Positions 35,736-43,883 of a stretch of 64,000 bases of DNA are shown here, piece after piece. Under the pieces are notes generated by a model, which saw only the letters and a program-made list of their open reading frames with translations, had not been told where the DNA came from and ran no database searches. Numbering within the stretch: the first letter of the stretch is position 1; each line of letters opens with the position of its first letter. Source of the DNA: Bdellovibrionales bacterium (lineage in GTDB: Bacteria; Bdellovibrionota; Bdellovibrionia; Bdellovibrionales; Bdellovibrionaceae); contig JAFEAQ010000014.1 in assembly GCA_018266295.1 (NCBI GenBank), forward strand, positions 62,001 to 126,000, in the 5' to 3' direction. The position numbers and the translations under genes are program-made.

Positions 35736-37631
35736 ATGAGTCTCAAGTCGGTACGTCAATTGATGGGCGCCTTAGCCCTTTTTGCCTTTATCTTGGCTCC
35801 CGTGAGTCAGGCACAGATGATTCCTTTTGGCTTTTGGAAGTACCAAGTGGTCGGCAATACCGTGACCATCGTGCTCACTTCGGGAACAAGCTGGATTGTC
35901 CCGGCGGACTGGAACAACTCAAACAATAAAATCGAATGTATTGGTGGCGGAGGCGGCGGTGGCGCCGGTGGCTTTTATGCCGGGGGCGGAGGCGGCGGCG
36001 GCGCCTATGCAGCCGTTACCAATGTCACTCTTTCGCGCGCCTCAATCATCTCTTACGCCATTGGTGCCGGTGGTGCCGCGGGAGCCAACGGCGGAGCTAC
36101 CTCCTTCAACACTTCGACTTGCGTCGCTGCAGGCGGCACGAAAGGTGCCAATAACTCTGGTGGTGCGGGCGGAACGACGGCGGCCTCAACGGGCACCATT
36201 AAATACGCGGGTGGTGCCGGGGTTACTCCTGGCGGCGGTGCCTTTGGCGGATCCGGCGGTGGTGGTGCTGCGGGACCTAACGGTACCGGTGGCGCCGGCG
36301 GGTCAGGACTCACCTTTGGCGGCTATGGCGGCGGAGGCGGCGGAGGCAATGGCGGCGGGTCTGCCGGTAATACTGGAGGCAGCAATAACGGTGGTAATGG
36401 CGGTGGCAACTCCGCAGGCACTGGCGGTGGTGCTGGAAGTGTCACCACGGCGGCAGGCTCTCCCGGAACCAATGGTGGTGGCGGCGGCGGTGGCTACGGA
36501 GTCAATTCCGGATCCACCTTCGCTGGTGGTGCCGGTGGTGCTGGTAATGACCTCTCAGCCACGGTCGGAAGCGGTGGTGGTGGTGGAGGCGGCGGAGCTT
36601 CATTCGGCCCCGGCAATGTCGCTGGTGGCGGCGGCAATGGCGGCCTTTACGGCGGAGGCGGCGGAGGTGCCGGAGCCTATAACGGCGGTAGCGCTGCAGC
36701 TGCGGGCGCTGGCGGAGCCGGTGTGATCGTTATCACCTACACGCCGATTACAACAATTGTCGTCCTCACTTCAGGAACTCAGTGGACCGTGCCCGCAGGT
36801 TGGAACAGCTCCAGCAACATGATCATCGCGATCGGTGGCGGCGGCGGCGGAGCCACTGGAAACGCCAGCGGCGGCGGTGGCGGCGGCGCAGGTGGCGCCT
36901 ATGCCTATGTGACAAATTTATCACTCACTCCTGGCAATACTGTGAACTACAGCATTGGCAGCGGCGGTGGCGCCAACACCAATGGCGGCGACACATGGTT
37001 TAGCTCGACATCCACCCTCCTTGCCAAGGGTGGACCGAAAGGCACGACCACCAGCGGTGGTGCTGCACCAACAGGAAACATCGGTAATCTGACCAACACC
37101 GGCGGCGCCGGCGGAACAGCGACGTCCGGCTCGATGGACGGCGGTGGTGGTGGTGGCGGAGCCGGTGGCCCTGGCGGCGTCGGCGCTCCAGGTGGCGATG
37201 CCAATGCTACCAGCCAAGGTGGCGGCGGCGGCGGAGGCAGCGGCGGTGGTTACACTGCGAATAATGCTCCTTCGGACAATGGCGGTAACGGCGGCAACAA
37301 CAAATACAACACAGGCCGCGGCCTTGGCGGAACTTCCGCCGGCATAAAAACTGGCGGCAATGGCACCAATGGTGGGGGCGGCGGCGGAGGCTACGGCCTC
37401 TGGGGCGGCACGGGTTACAGCGGTGGCAATGGTGGTGACGGCATCGACCTCACGGCGCTCTTCGGGAGCGGCGGCGGTGGTGGTGGCGGCGGAAGCAGCG
37501 GTTCCACCGTCAACGGCGTCGGCGGCAACGGCGGACTTTTTGGGGGCGGCGGAGGCGGCGGCGCCGGACAGAGCTCGAGCCCGGCCGCGGGAGGCACCGG
37601 AGGTAACGGTGTGATTATTATCATCTACTAA
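35736..37631 (+). CDS. Large secreted glycine-rich protein with two phage-adhesin-like modules
   Basis: From ATG 35736 the product has about 631 residues: a signal peptide ending AQA, a mature N-terminus starting QMIPFGFWK, and two tandem modules of about 290 residues. Each module begins with a strand block (IVLTSGTSWIVPADW and VVLTSGTQWTVPAGW), passes the strand NKIECIGGGGGG or NMIIAIGGGGGG, and has a GAYAxVTNxxL segment. It then runs into a very long Gly/Ala/Ser/Asn-rich stretch and closes with the strands VIVITY or VIIIIY. This layout resembles the glycine-rich domain of phage tail-tip adhesins, where glycine helices pack into a sandwich. Surface attachment is inferred. The start lacks a good ribosome-binding site, and ATG 35763 is an alternative. 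Confidence 0.85.
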   Translation: MSLKSVRQLMGALALFAFILAPVSQAQMIPFGFWKYQVVGNTVTIVLTSGTSWIVPADWNNSNNKIECIGGGGGGGAGGFYAGGGGGGGAYAAVTNVTLSRASIISYAIGAGGAAGANGGATSFNTSTCVAAGGTKGANNSGGAGGTTAASTGTIKYAGGAGVTPGGGAFGGSGGGGAAGPNGTGGAGGSGLTFGGYGGGGGGGNGGGSAGNTGGSNNGGNGGGNSAGTGGGAGSVTTAAGSPGTNGGGGGGGYGVNSGSTFAGGAGGAGNDLSATVGSGGGGGGGGASFGPGNVAGGGGNGGLYGGGGGGAGAYNGGSAAAAGAGGAGVIVITYTPITTIVVLTSGTQWTVPAGWNSSSNMIIAIGGGGGGATGNASGGGGGGAGGAYAYVTNLSLTPGNTVNYSIGSGGGANTNGGDTWFSSTSTLLAKGGPKGTTTSGGAAPTGNIGNLTNTGGAGGTATSGSMDGGGGGGGAGGPGGVGAPGGDANATSQGGGGGGGSGGGYTANNAPSDNGGNGGNNKYNTGRGLGGTSAGIKTGGNGTNGGGGGGGYGLWGGTGYSGGNGGDGIDLTALFGSGGGGGGGGSSGSTVNGVGGNGGLFGGGGGGGAGQSSSPAAGGTGGNGVIIIIY

Positions 37632-37704
37632 GCTCAGAAAGTCGCTATGCCACGGGTTACAATGCGAGTCTCATTGTCGGCGTGAAGGGCTGAACTAGCG
37701 ATCC

Positions 37705-38319
37705 TTAGAAAGATTCACTTTTCAATTGCTCAACATCCAAAACATAGCCGGCAGGTTCGTTAGTCATTTCGTAGTTTATTTCTGGCAAAAAGCCGTCGGT
37801 GGTTTGGCAGAGGCCGACGGAGTCAGGCGTGTTGAATTCGCAGAAAAGCTTTTGCAGACTGCTCAGCGATGGAACATCCATGGGCGCTAGGCCCGCAGAG
37901 ATCAGATCTTTGTTATCGTGGTCTACTTTTGCTTTTGTCAGGATCGAGAGGCTTTCGTAGACCTTGCCGTTGTCAAAATTCACATATGCTGTATCAAGAA
38001 CATACTCACACTTGCCGCGGATCCCCGCCATCGGCAGCGCAATACTGTACTCACCTGTGCTTTGAGCGACCGTGATCTTCATGAATTTCCCCGCTTCGTT
38101 GGGGCTGTATTTATCTTCAGGAAATGTGCAGTTTGCAAGACTCTTGCTCGGGTCCAACTTTCCGGCGGGCACATAGAACGCAAGAGTATCGACTTTAGCG
38201 CCTCCCTCGACAACTCCATGAATTGTCGATATTTTTGAGCTCAGTTGAAGCGGCGTCTCGGCGGCAAAAGCCCCCCTTGTCAGAGTCAAAAAGGTGCAAA
38301 AAACTACGAGGCTTTTCAT
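37705..38319 (-). CDS. Secreted protein, unknown function
   Basis: The 204-residue product starts with a signal peptide (residues 1-19, ending GAFAA). The mature part has four cysteines (in NCTFPEDKY, GKCEYV, LFCEFN and GLCQTT) and regular strand patterns such as TLAFYVPAGKL and STGEYSIALP. The spacing suggests a beta-rich domain with two disulfides. I do not recognise a family. It is convergent to the large glycine-rich gene and sits in the cluster of exported proteins. Confidence 0.78.
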   Translation of the reverse strand: MKSLVVFCTFLTLTRGAFAAETPLQLSSKISTIHGVVEGGAKVDTLAFYVPAGKLDPSKSLANCTFPEDKYSPNEAGKFMKITVAQSTGEYSIALPMAGIRGKCEYVLDTAYVNFDNGKVYESLSILTKAKVDHDNKDLISAGLAPMDVPSLSSLQKLFCEFNTPDSVGLCQTTDGFLPEINYEMTNEPAGYVLDVEQLKSESF

Positions 38320-38470
38320 ATTCTTTTCTCCGTCCGTAATAATGCAGAGACTTTATCCCAAAGCCTGCGAAAGTCTGAGAATTTAAGTCAAACCTCGACC
38401 TCTTTTTGCTGAAATACCTAACAAGCCCCTCCCCACCCCCTTAAACCAGGAGCGTCAGATCTTTACGTCT

Positions 38471-38487
38471 GTATCAGTTATTGATAC
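38471..38487. promoter_or_regulatory. Inverted repeat upstream of the GST gene
   Basis: GTATCA and TGATAC form perfect six-base arms with a five-base spacer, containing ATC-N7-GAT as seen in LysR-type boxes. It lies about 40 bases before the GST start in a 207-base divergent intergenic region and could be an operator. No regulator gene is adjacent. Confidence 0.4.
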
Positions 38488-38526
38488 AAATTAAGAGTCT
38501 TTCAACACTCACAAAGGAATAAATGA

Positions 38527-39135
38527 ATGAATCTCTATTACTCTCCGGGCGCTTGTGCTTTGGCTTCGCAAATTGCTCTTCGTGAAGCAGGTATGAACTT
38601 TGAACTTGTTAAAGTTGATCTTAAAGCCAAAGAATATGCTGGCGGCGACTACAAAAAGGTAAATCCAAAGGGGTACATCCCGGCCCTGCAATTACCAAAC
38701 GGTCACTTGATGACAGAAGGTGCCGTGATCTTGCAATGGATCGCAGACCAAGTTCCTGAGAAAAATCTTTTACCAAAGTTTGGTACGATGGAACGCTACA
38801 AAGCTATGGAGTGGTTGAATTTCATCGCGACAGAAATTCATAAAGGTTTGGGGTCATTATTTGGCGCGGCCGTCATGAACGAAGACACTAAGAACCAAAT
38901 CAAATCAAAAGTGCAATTGCGTTTGGCTGTGCTAGATCAACACCTGCAAAACAACGCGTTCATCCTCGGCACAAACTTCTCTGTGGCAGATGCTTATGCT
39001 TACAACGTTCTTCGCTGGACTGGCATCGTGGGTGTCGATATGGCAAACCACACAGCGATTCAAAAGTTTATGACGAAAATCGCTGAACGTCCGACGGTGA
39101 AAGAAGCTGTTGCTGCGGAAGGCATTAAGCTTTAG
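38527..39135 (+). CDS. Glutathione S-transferase, beta-class type
   Basis: The enzyme conjugates glutathione to electrophiles or acts as thiol reductase in the cytoplasm. The 202-residue product begins MNLYYSPGACALA with S6 and C10 in the positions of bacterial beta-class enzymes, where the cysteine contacts glutathione. The thioredoxin-like half continues to VNPKGYIPALQLPNG (with the cis-proline loop) and LMTEGAVILQWIAD. The all-helical half has the FSVADAYAYNVL capping-box motif. AAAGGAAT lies upstream of the start. It is a single gene closed by a terminator. The presence of glutathione chemistry fits gloB at 13 kb. Confidence 0.93.
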   Translation: MNLYYSPGACALASQIALREAGMNFELVKVDLKAKEYAGGDYKKVNPKGYIPALQLPNGHLMTEGAVILQWIADQVPEKNLLPKFGTMERYKAMEWLNFIATEIHKGLGSLFGAAVMNEDTKNQIKSKVQLRLAVLDQHLQNNAFILGTNFSVADAYAYNVLRWTGIVGVDMANHTAIQKFMTKIAERPTVKEAVAAEGIKL

Positions 39136-39157
39136 TTTTTTAGATACTTCTAAATGC

Positions 39158-39191
39158 AAAAAGCCCGGGGTGATGAACCTCGGGCTTTTTT
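39158..39191 (+). terminator. Rho-independent terminator after the GST gene
   Basis: AAAAAGCCCG and CGGGCTTTTT pair, with further GG/CC pairs around a seven-base loop, and the T-run is strong on both strands. It could also serve the minus-strand protease gene ending at 39267. Confidence 0.85.
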
Positions 39192-39266
39192 TATTTTGAT
39201 TTTATAGACCCAATGTTTTGATGCATTTTCTCAATTCTGAGACCTAGTTTCTAGAATTAAGAATCA

Positions 39267-40553
39267 CTACTTAATGTAGCTTGCATCGCGTGTGGCTTCG
39301 ATGATGCGGGACTTAGGAATCCAAGCATAGCCATCGGCCGCTTCAAATTCCGAAGTCTCAGGACGCCAGTCTTTGCCGTAGGAGTTTTTAAGCAAGTACT
39401 CACACTGGCCCGATTTTGGGTTTAAACGACGACCCACGAGAAGGCTTGAGTGATACACAGTCCCCGTTGCCTTGTAGGGGTTTACATAAAAATCAGCATT
39501 GTAGCCGATCTCGACTGGATTTTTCTTCGAAAGCTCTCCGTCGATTTGCTGACCGAATTTTTTTGCATCGAACTTCGTAAAGAGACCCATCTCAAGCTCG
39601 TCGGTCCGGATGCGGTTGGCGCAGTTTTGATTCACTAAAGAATTGAAGTATGTCGCTCGATTGGCTTTTTTGAGAGTTTCAATGAATTGCTCTTTTGTCA
39701 GATTCGGAAAAAGTGCGCGGGATTTTTTGATAAACTCTTCGCGCGAGATTTCGCTCCTAAGCGCCTTTTTGCCAAGACGATCTAGTGCTGCGAGCGGAAC
39801 ATTCGTGGTAATTCCTTTAAAGCCTTCACTCGGCAAATCTTTCTCAAGGCAAAAACCTTTGGCCTTTGCCGCTTTAAATGCCAGCGTTGTAAAACCAATA
39901 TTCGTAATTAAATCCTGAGTCACCCCCACCGCACGAAGAACATCGTAAAATTCATTATCACCATAAGCAAAAGCGACACCGGCCGCAGACACCTCGGTCC
40001 CAATCCGGGCTGAAACCATATTGGCAACTGTGAAAGCGTAACACCAGCCATCCTGCCCTTGATTATGGATAGGTCCGGTCTTGTCACGAAGATCCACATT
40101 GAAACAAGTCTTGGACTCTTCTGCATAGGACTGAGCCGATTGCTTTTGAACTTTTTTAATAAATTTTGCAGTCTCTTGCGGAGTCAGATCCGTGCCCTCT
40201 GCCATGTACTTTTTAAAAGCTTCAAGTCTCGCATCCACTTTGCCGCTTTGAGAGTACAAATTTAAAATAAATCTTTGGCGGGTGATTTCATCGCGGCGTG
40301 ATTTTTCAAGCGCCTGATCATACATCGTATCAGAAATGCCAAGAGAGCGCAGATCGATTTTGCAACGGCTTACGAGTGCCTGGGCCATTCGGATCTGCGA
40401 ACTTTTATCCGTTAATTCCGTCTTATCACCGAAAATTTCAATATTGAGCTTTCGCAAATCTTCTTTTGCATTCTCACAAGATGAATTGCTTGCGGCCGCG
40501 AAAGCCGGAACCAAAGAAAGTAAAACGACCACCATTTTTTGCATAAGCCCCAC
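39267..40553 (-). CDS. Secreted papain-like (C1 family) cysteine protease
   Basis: The 428-residue product has a signal peptide (about residues 1-21), an N-terminal helical part of about 130 residues that may be a propeptide, and a papain-like domain. The catalytic set is visible: Q165 and C171 in NQGQDGWCYAF, H368 in VYHSSLLVG and N390 in LLKNSYGKDW. The domain has inserted helices between these motifs, so it is longer than papain itself. It probably digests proteins in the periplasm or outside the cell, possibly prey proteins. It sits amid glycine-rich and cysteine-rich exported proteins; a processing role for them is a guess. Confidence 0.86.
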   Translation of the reverse strand: MGLMQKMVVVLLSLVPAFAAASNSSCENAKEDLRKLNIEIFGDKTELTDKSSQIRMAQALVSRCKIDLRSLGISDTMYDQALEKSRRDEITRQRFILNLYSQSGKVDARLEAFKKYMAEGTDLTPQETAKFIKKVQKQSAQSYAEESKTCFNVDLRDKTGPIHNQGQDGWCYAFTVANMVSARIGTEVSAAGVAFAYGDNEFYDVLRAVGVTQDLITNIGFTTLAFKAAKAKGFCLEKDLPSEGFKGITTNVPLAALDRLGKKALRSEISREEFIKKSRALFPNLTKEQFIETLKKANRATYFNSLVNQNCANRIRTDELEMGLFTKFDAKKFGQQIDGELSKKNPVEIGYNADFYVNPYKATGTVYHSSLLVGRRLNPKSGQCEYLLKNSYGKDWRPETSEFEAADGYAWIPKSRIIEATRDASYIK

Positions 40554-40828
40554 TTCAAATACTTAGCTTTATTTTGCCGGACCTTTGAAGTGAGGAAAAG
40601 AGTTTGACTGTTGGAGACGTATATTCTGGACTGAACGCTCCTCCCCAAGGGTCAGAGCCGAAGAATAATTCTCTCTATGTTCCCGCTTTTTCCAGATAGA
40701 AAATAGTTCCTTTTAAATCCGAAAATGATCACTTTATGGACGCATCATTTGCGGCGATGATCAATACGCTCGCAGAGGGACTTGGCCTCGCCCTTGCAAA
40801 CTCCGGCTGCATATTAAAGGAGTTTCCT

Positions 40829-41218
40829 ATGAATTCAATGCTTAAACTGGCCTTAACGGCAGCCCTTAGCCTCTCAGTATCTGCAAGCTTCGCAGCAAGT
40901 ATCACTTGCAGAGGACTCAGCGACAACGGCACCGATATTAGCTTTAGACACACCACTCGCCCTGATGGGGCCGTCAAGATTTCAATTATAGAATCCCAAG
41001 ACGGTGAGGTTCTCTATAAAAATTCCTGGAGCAGCGACCTCACAACTCGCTCACCAAAAGTCAATGGACTGTCCTTACAAGACAGCACTGGCAGCCGTGG
41101 AGAGTATTACTCACAGCTTGAACTATTCGGCAATGCGGGGTCGTTGAACTATGAAGAAAACGATTCCGGCTGGGAATATTCTATTCACACCGCACAGCTG
41201 ACTTGCGAGACAAAATAG
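40829..41218 (+). CDS. Small secreted protein, unknown function
   Basis: The 129-residue product begins with a signal peptide (residues 1-24, ending SASFAAS), and AAAGGAG lies before the ATG at 40829; an in-frame start 31 codons earlier has no export signal. The mature domain is strand-rich with two cysteines, one right after the signal (SITCRGLSD) and one at the very end (LTCETK), likely disulfide linked. The same plan, a SITC or TITC start and an end in TCETK or SCTKN, is seen in the secreted protein at 48.4 kb, so these may be distant paralogues. No function is known. Confidence 0.8.
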   Translation: MNSMLKLALTAALSLSVSASFAASITCRGLSDNGTDISFRHTTRPDGAVKISIIESQDGEVLYKNSWSSDLTTRSPKVNGLSLQDSTGSRGEYYSQLELFGNAGSLNYEENDSGWEYSIHTAQLTCETK

Positions 41219-41450
41219 ATTCCGCATTTGGTACTGAGGGCAGGCCTGCGTCCGATTGATTTTTCTGGGAGCAATCCGCTGTCCACGGATCATTCCGGCG
41301 CATGTCTCATCTCACGCAAGAAAAAAATAAGCTCGATCTTCTCTTCAAGGTTCTTGCTGGAGCGAAAAAAACGCGTGCTCGTTTTAGAGGACAAGATCAG
41401 GTCTTCGCACCTCTCGTAGAGCTTGTTAGCCTTCTTCTGCGAGGGGATCT

Positions 41451-42521
41451 ATGCCAACTAAGTATCTGCTTCAGTATTTTTTCATCTTTGCAGCACTCAC
41501 TCTCAACTTTTCTTCACCCATCTATGCGCAAACAATGCCGATTGGTTTCTGGAAAGGACAACTCAAAGTCGTTGTTCTGACGTCTGGTTCCTCTTGGACC
41601 GTGCCGAACGATTGGCGTAGCACCAACAACACAATCGAGTGTATCGGTGGCGGCGGCGGCGGAGGGGGCTCCAACGCCTACGGTGGTGGTGGCGGAGGAG
41701 GAGGCGGCGCCTATGCAAAAATCTCAAATCTTACACTCACCCCTGGCGCAAGCGTGTCTTACACGATCGGCACCGGCGGCAATGGAGGCATTGGTACCTA
41801 CAGCGTCGCCGTGAACCCCGGCACGGCCGGCGGCGATACCTGGTTTTCATCTTCCGCCACAGTGATGGCAAAAGGCGGCTCGGCCGGTACAACACTGATC
41901 GCTGATGGATCTACGGGTGGCGGTGCCGGTGGCGCCTCTGCAAGTAGCGTCGGCACGACGAAATTTTCCGGGGGCCCTGGCGGGAATGCGTTTCACAGCG
42001 GCAGTACTTACAACGATGCCGGCAGCGGAGGGGGCGGAGCCGGAGGTCCCCTCGGCAATGGCGCCTCCGGCGGTACGGGCAACCCAACCGGCGAAGGCTC
42101 TGGCGCAGGGGGCGGTAATGGCGGCGGCACCGCCGGCGGCAACTCCAACGTCGACAACGGGGCTGTTGGTGGCAACAATGCCGGAGGCACCGGCGGTGGA
42201 ACCGCCGGAAACTCGACAACTCGCCCAGGCGGCGCAGGAACAAATGGCGGCGGTGGCGGAGGCGCTTATTCCGTCTGGGGAACGAACGGCTATCTCGGCG
42301 GTGTCGGTGGAAATGGTATCGACATCACTTCCACTGTCGGCAGCGGTGGTGGTGGCGGCGGCGGAGGTGGCGGTGGCGCTGTCAACGGAGTCGGCTCTAA
42401 CGGCGGCCTCTACGGAGGGGGCGGAGGAGGCGGCGGTGGCACAGGCATCAGTGGCACCGTCAATGCAGCCGGTGGCAGCGGCGCCGCCGGTGTTATCGTT
42501 ATTAAATATTATCCAAGATAG
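41451..42521 (+). CDS. Secreted glycine-rich protein with one phage-adhesin-like module
   Basis: The 356-residue product has a signal peptide ending IYA, a mature N-terminus QTMPIGFWK, and one module collinear with those of the larger gene at 35.7 kb. It starts VVVLTSGSSWTVPNDW, passes NTIECIGGGGGG, GAYAKISNLTLTPG and GGDTWFSSSATVMAKGG, then a glycine-rich core, a GIDITSTVGSGGGG segment, and ends VIVIKYYPR. The shared order of motifs across three modules shows common origin. GAGGGGATCT lies before the ATG. A surface adhesin or matrix role is inferred from resemblance to phage tail-tip glycine-rich domains. It is convergent with the cysteine-repeat gene 20 bases away. Confidence 0.86.
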   Translation: MPTKYLLQYFFIFAALTLNFSSPIYAQTMPIGFWKGQLKVVVLTSGSSWTVPNDWRSTNNTIECIGGGGGGGGSNAYGGGGGGGGGAYAKISNLTLTPGASVSYTIGTGGNGGIGTYSVAVNPGTAGGDTWFSSSATVMAKGGSAGTTLIADGSTGGGAGGASASSVGTTKFSGGPGGNAFHSGSTYNDAGSGGGGAGGPLGNGASGGTGNPTGEGSGAGGGNGGGTAGGNSNVDNGAVGGNNAGGTGGGTAGNSTTRPGGAGTNGGGGGGAYSVWGTNGYLGGVGGNGIDITSTVGSGGGGGGGGGGGAVNGVGSNGGLYGGGGGGGGGTGISGTVNAAGGSGAAGVIVIKYYPR

Positions 42522-42541
42522 TTTTATGCTTACTTCTATGA

Positions 42542-43282
42542 CTATGGATTTGCACAGGCGCAAACACGCTGTGTCCCGGCAAGAGTCGCCGCACAGGTTG
42601 TGGTGAGTGCCCCAAGATAACGATAACTTCCAGTACTCTGATAACCGCACCCAACGGCGGTGCTTCCACTTGCTCCACCCGAGGTTCCTTGATCAAGGGC
42701 TGTCAGAATTTGATCGCACTTTGTTCCTGAAGAGGACGCATTCGTCGTTCCCGTCAGATCACAACCGCCGTAAGACGCACAAACCGTATCGCAACTCGCC
42801 GCCGCCGCACCAAGGCGATAGTTATAACCATCAACAGTGGCCACCCCTGCCTGCAGCGAGCCACCGCTACCACAAGAGCAAACACGCTGCTGGCCACTCC
42901 CCGTCGCGCCACAGGTGATGGCGCCGGTATCATAGGTGTAAGTCGTCCCGTTAATGGAGCAGGCATAAGCATAAGAATTGGTACCGCCGGCAAAACCGCT
43001 CGGGCTTTTTCCAAAACTTGTCAGCACCGAAGCACAAGTGGCTTTAACATTAGCGACGGCCTTCGTCGCCGTCTGCAAACATCCGCCGAGCGAAGCACAC
43101 GTGGTGTAGCAGTTATCGCCCGCAGCTCCGAGATAATAGCAATTGCCACTATAAGCAATACCGCCGCTGGGACAACTGATTCCTGAGGTTTTCCAAAACG
43201 CAAAAGGGAGGAGCTGCGCTTCTGCCGCGAGAGAAAGAAAAGCCATGGAAAAAAATAAGGCCATTCGAACAACGTACACCAT
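42542..43282 (-). CDS. Secreted protein with two eight-cysteine repeats
   Basis: The 246-residue product has a signal peptide ending AEA and mature N-terminus QLLPFAFWK, matching the two glycine-rich proteins. Two repeats follow, about residues 49-137 and 155-243. Repeat one has cysteines at 58, 62, 68, 83, 108, 124, 135 and 137; repeat two at 164, 168, 174, 189, 212, 230, 241 and 243. Spacings are 4-6-15-25-16-11-2 and 4-6-15-23-18-11-2. Both contain LGAA, CASxGGC and QRVCxC. Four disulfides per repeat are likely. I do not recognise a named family; a small extracellular binding module is plausible. Confidence 0.85.
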   Translation of the reverse strand: MVYVVRMALFFSMAFLSLAAEAQLLPFAFWKTSGISCPSGGIAYSGNCYYLGAAGDNCYTTCASLGGCLQTATKAVANVKATCASVLTSFGKSPSGFAGGTNSYAYACSINGTTYTYDTGAITCGATGSGQQRVCSCGSGGSLQAGVATVDGYNYRLGAAAASCDTVCASYGGCDLTGTTNASSSGTKCDQILTALDQGTSGGASGSTAVGCGYQSTGSYRYLGALTTTCAATLAGTQRVCACANP

Positions 43283-43409
43283 AGCTTCATGATACCACTA
43301 AACGGCGGCTCGCCTTATAGAAAGCGCGCCGTTTTTTGCTCGAAATCCGGAGCAGTCTTCTTGCTTAAATTCATTTTAGCCAAAGACACATCCTCTCACG
43401 GAACACCTT

Positions 43410-43748
43410 TTATTCGCGAGGGCGGACTTCAATCATCTCAACATGAAAAATCAGATTCGAATGCGGCTTGATTTTGCCCTTTTCTCGTTCGCCATAGCCA
43501 AGGTGAGACGGCACAAAAAGGGTGCGCTTCCCGCCCTCTTTCATCCCTAAGAGCCCCTGGTCCCAGCCCTTGATAACTCGTCCTGCGCCAATCACGAACT
43601 GGAAAGGCCTGCCGTGATCGTAGGACGAATCGAACTTGGTTCCGTCCTCTAAAAAGCCCTCATAGTTGCAAATACAAAGAGCGCCTTTAACCGCCGCCTT
43701 GCCGGCTCCTTCCACAGTGTCTGTAATTTTTAACTCATTGTCGTTCAT
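43410..43748 (-). CDS. FKBP-type peptidyl-prolyl cis-trans isomerase
   Basis: The enzyme speeds proline isomerisation during protein folding. The product of about 112 residues is a minimal one-domain FKBP: NYEGFLEDGTKFDSSYD, then PFQFVIGAGRVIKGWDQGLLGMKEGG with the active-site V-I-x-G-W, then GYGERE and the final NLIFHVEMIEV strand. There is no signal peptide from ATG 43748, so it acts in the cytoplasm; a TTG start 12 codons earlier with AGGAGG nearby is possible and does not add a signal. It lies alone on the minus strand, divergent from an exported protein gene. Confidence 0.93.
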   Translation of the reverse strand: MNDNELKITDTVEGAGKAAVKGALCICNYEGFLEDGTKFDSSYDHGRPFQFVIGAGRVIKGWDQGLLGMKEGGKRTLFVPSHLGYGEREKGKIKPHSNLIFHVEMIEVRPRE

Positions 43749-43883
43749 ACTCCACGGTATACCCGGGACTTCAAAAGGGAGCAACCCCCTCCTGGCACAA
43801 TCCTGACAATACTTGACTGGTAAATCTCGGGATCAACGCCTATAAATAGCGCACCCCCTAACCCCTGACCTACGAGGTAAAAT

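Noticed and set aside
35896-36726. Plus-strand frame of 276 codons inside the large glycine-rich gene
   Set aside because: A shifted frame over the same repetitive DNA, giving Ala/Val/Pro-rich nonsense; the signal-peptide frame is clearly the real one.
41302-41580. Possible small gene starting MSHLTQEKNKL, loosely like a CsoR/RcnR start
   Set aside because: No metal-binding residues follow, and it overlaps the glycine-rich gene in another frame for much of its length. There is no ribosome-binding site.
35736-42521. Prophage tail region, suggested by phage-adhesin-like glycine domains
   Set aside because: No phage structural, lysis or replication genes nearby, and the proteins have Sec signal peptides.
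41847-42650. Minus-strand open frame of 267 codons rich in Ala, Thr and Ser
   Set aside because: It is antisense to the glycine-rich gene, whose repetitive GGC/GGT codons keep other frames open. Composition is low-complexity, it has no ribosome-binding site and it crosses two real genes.
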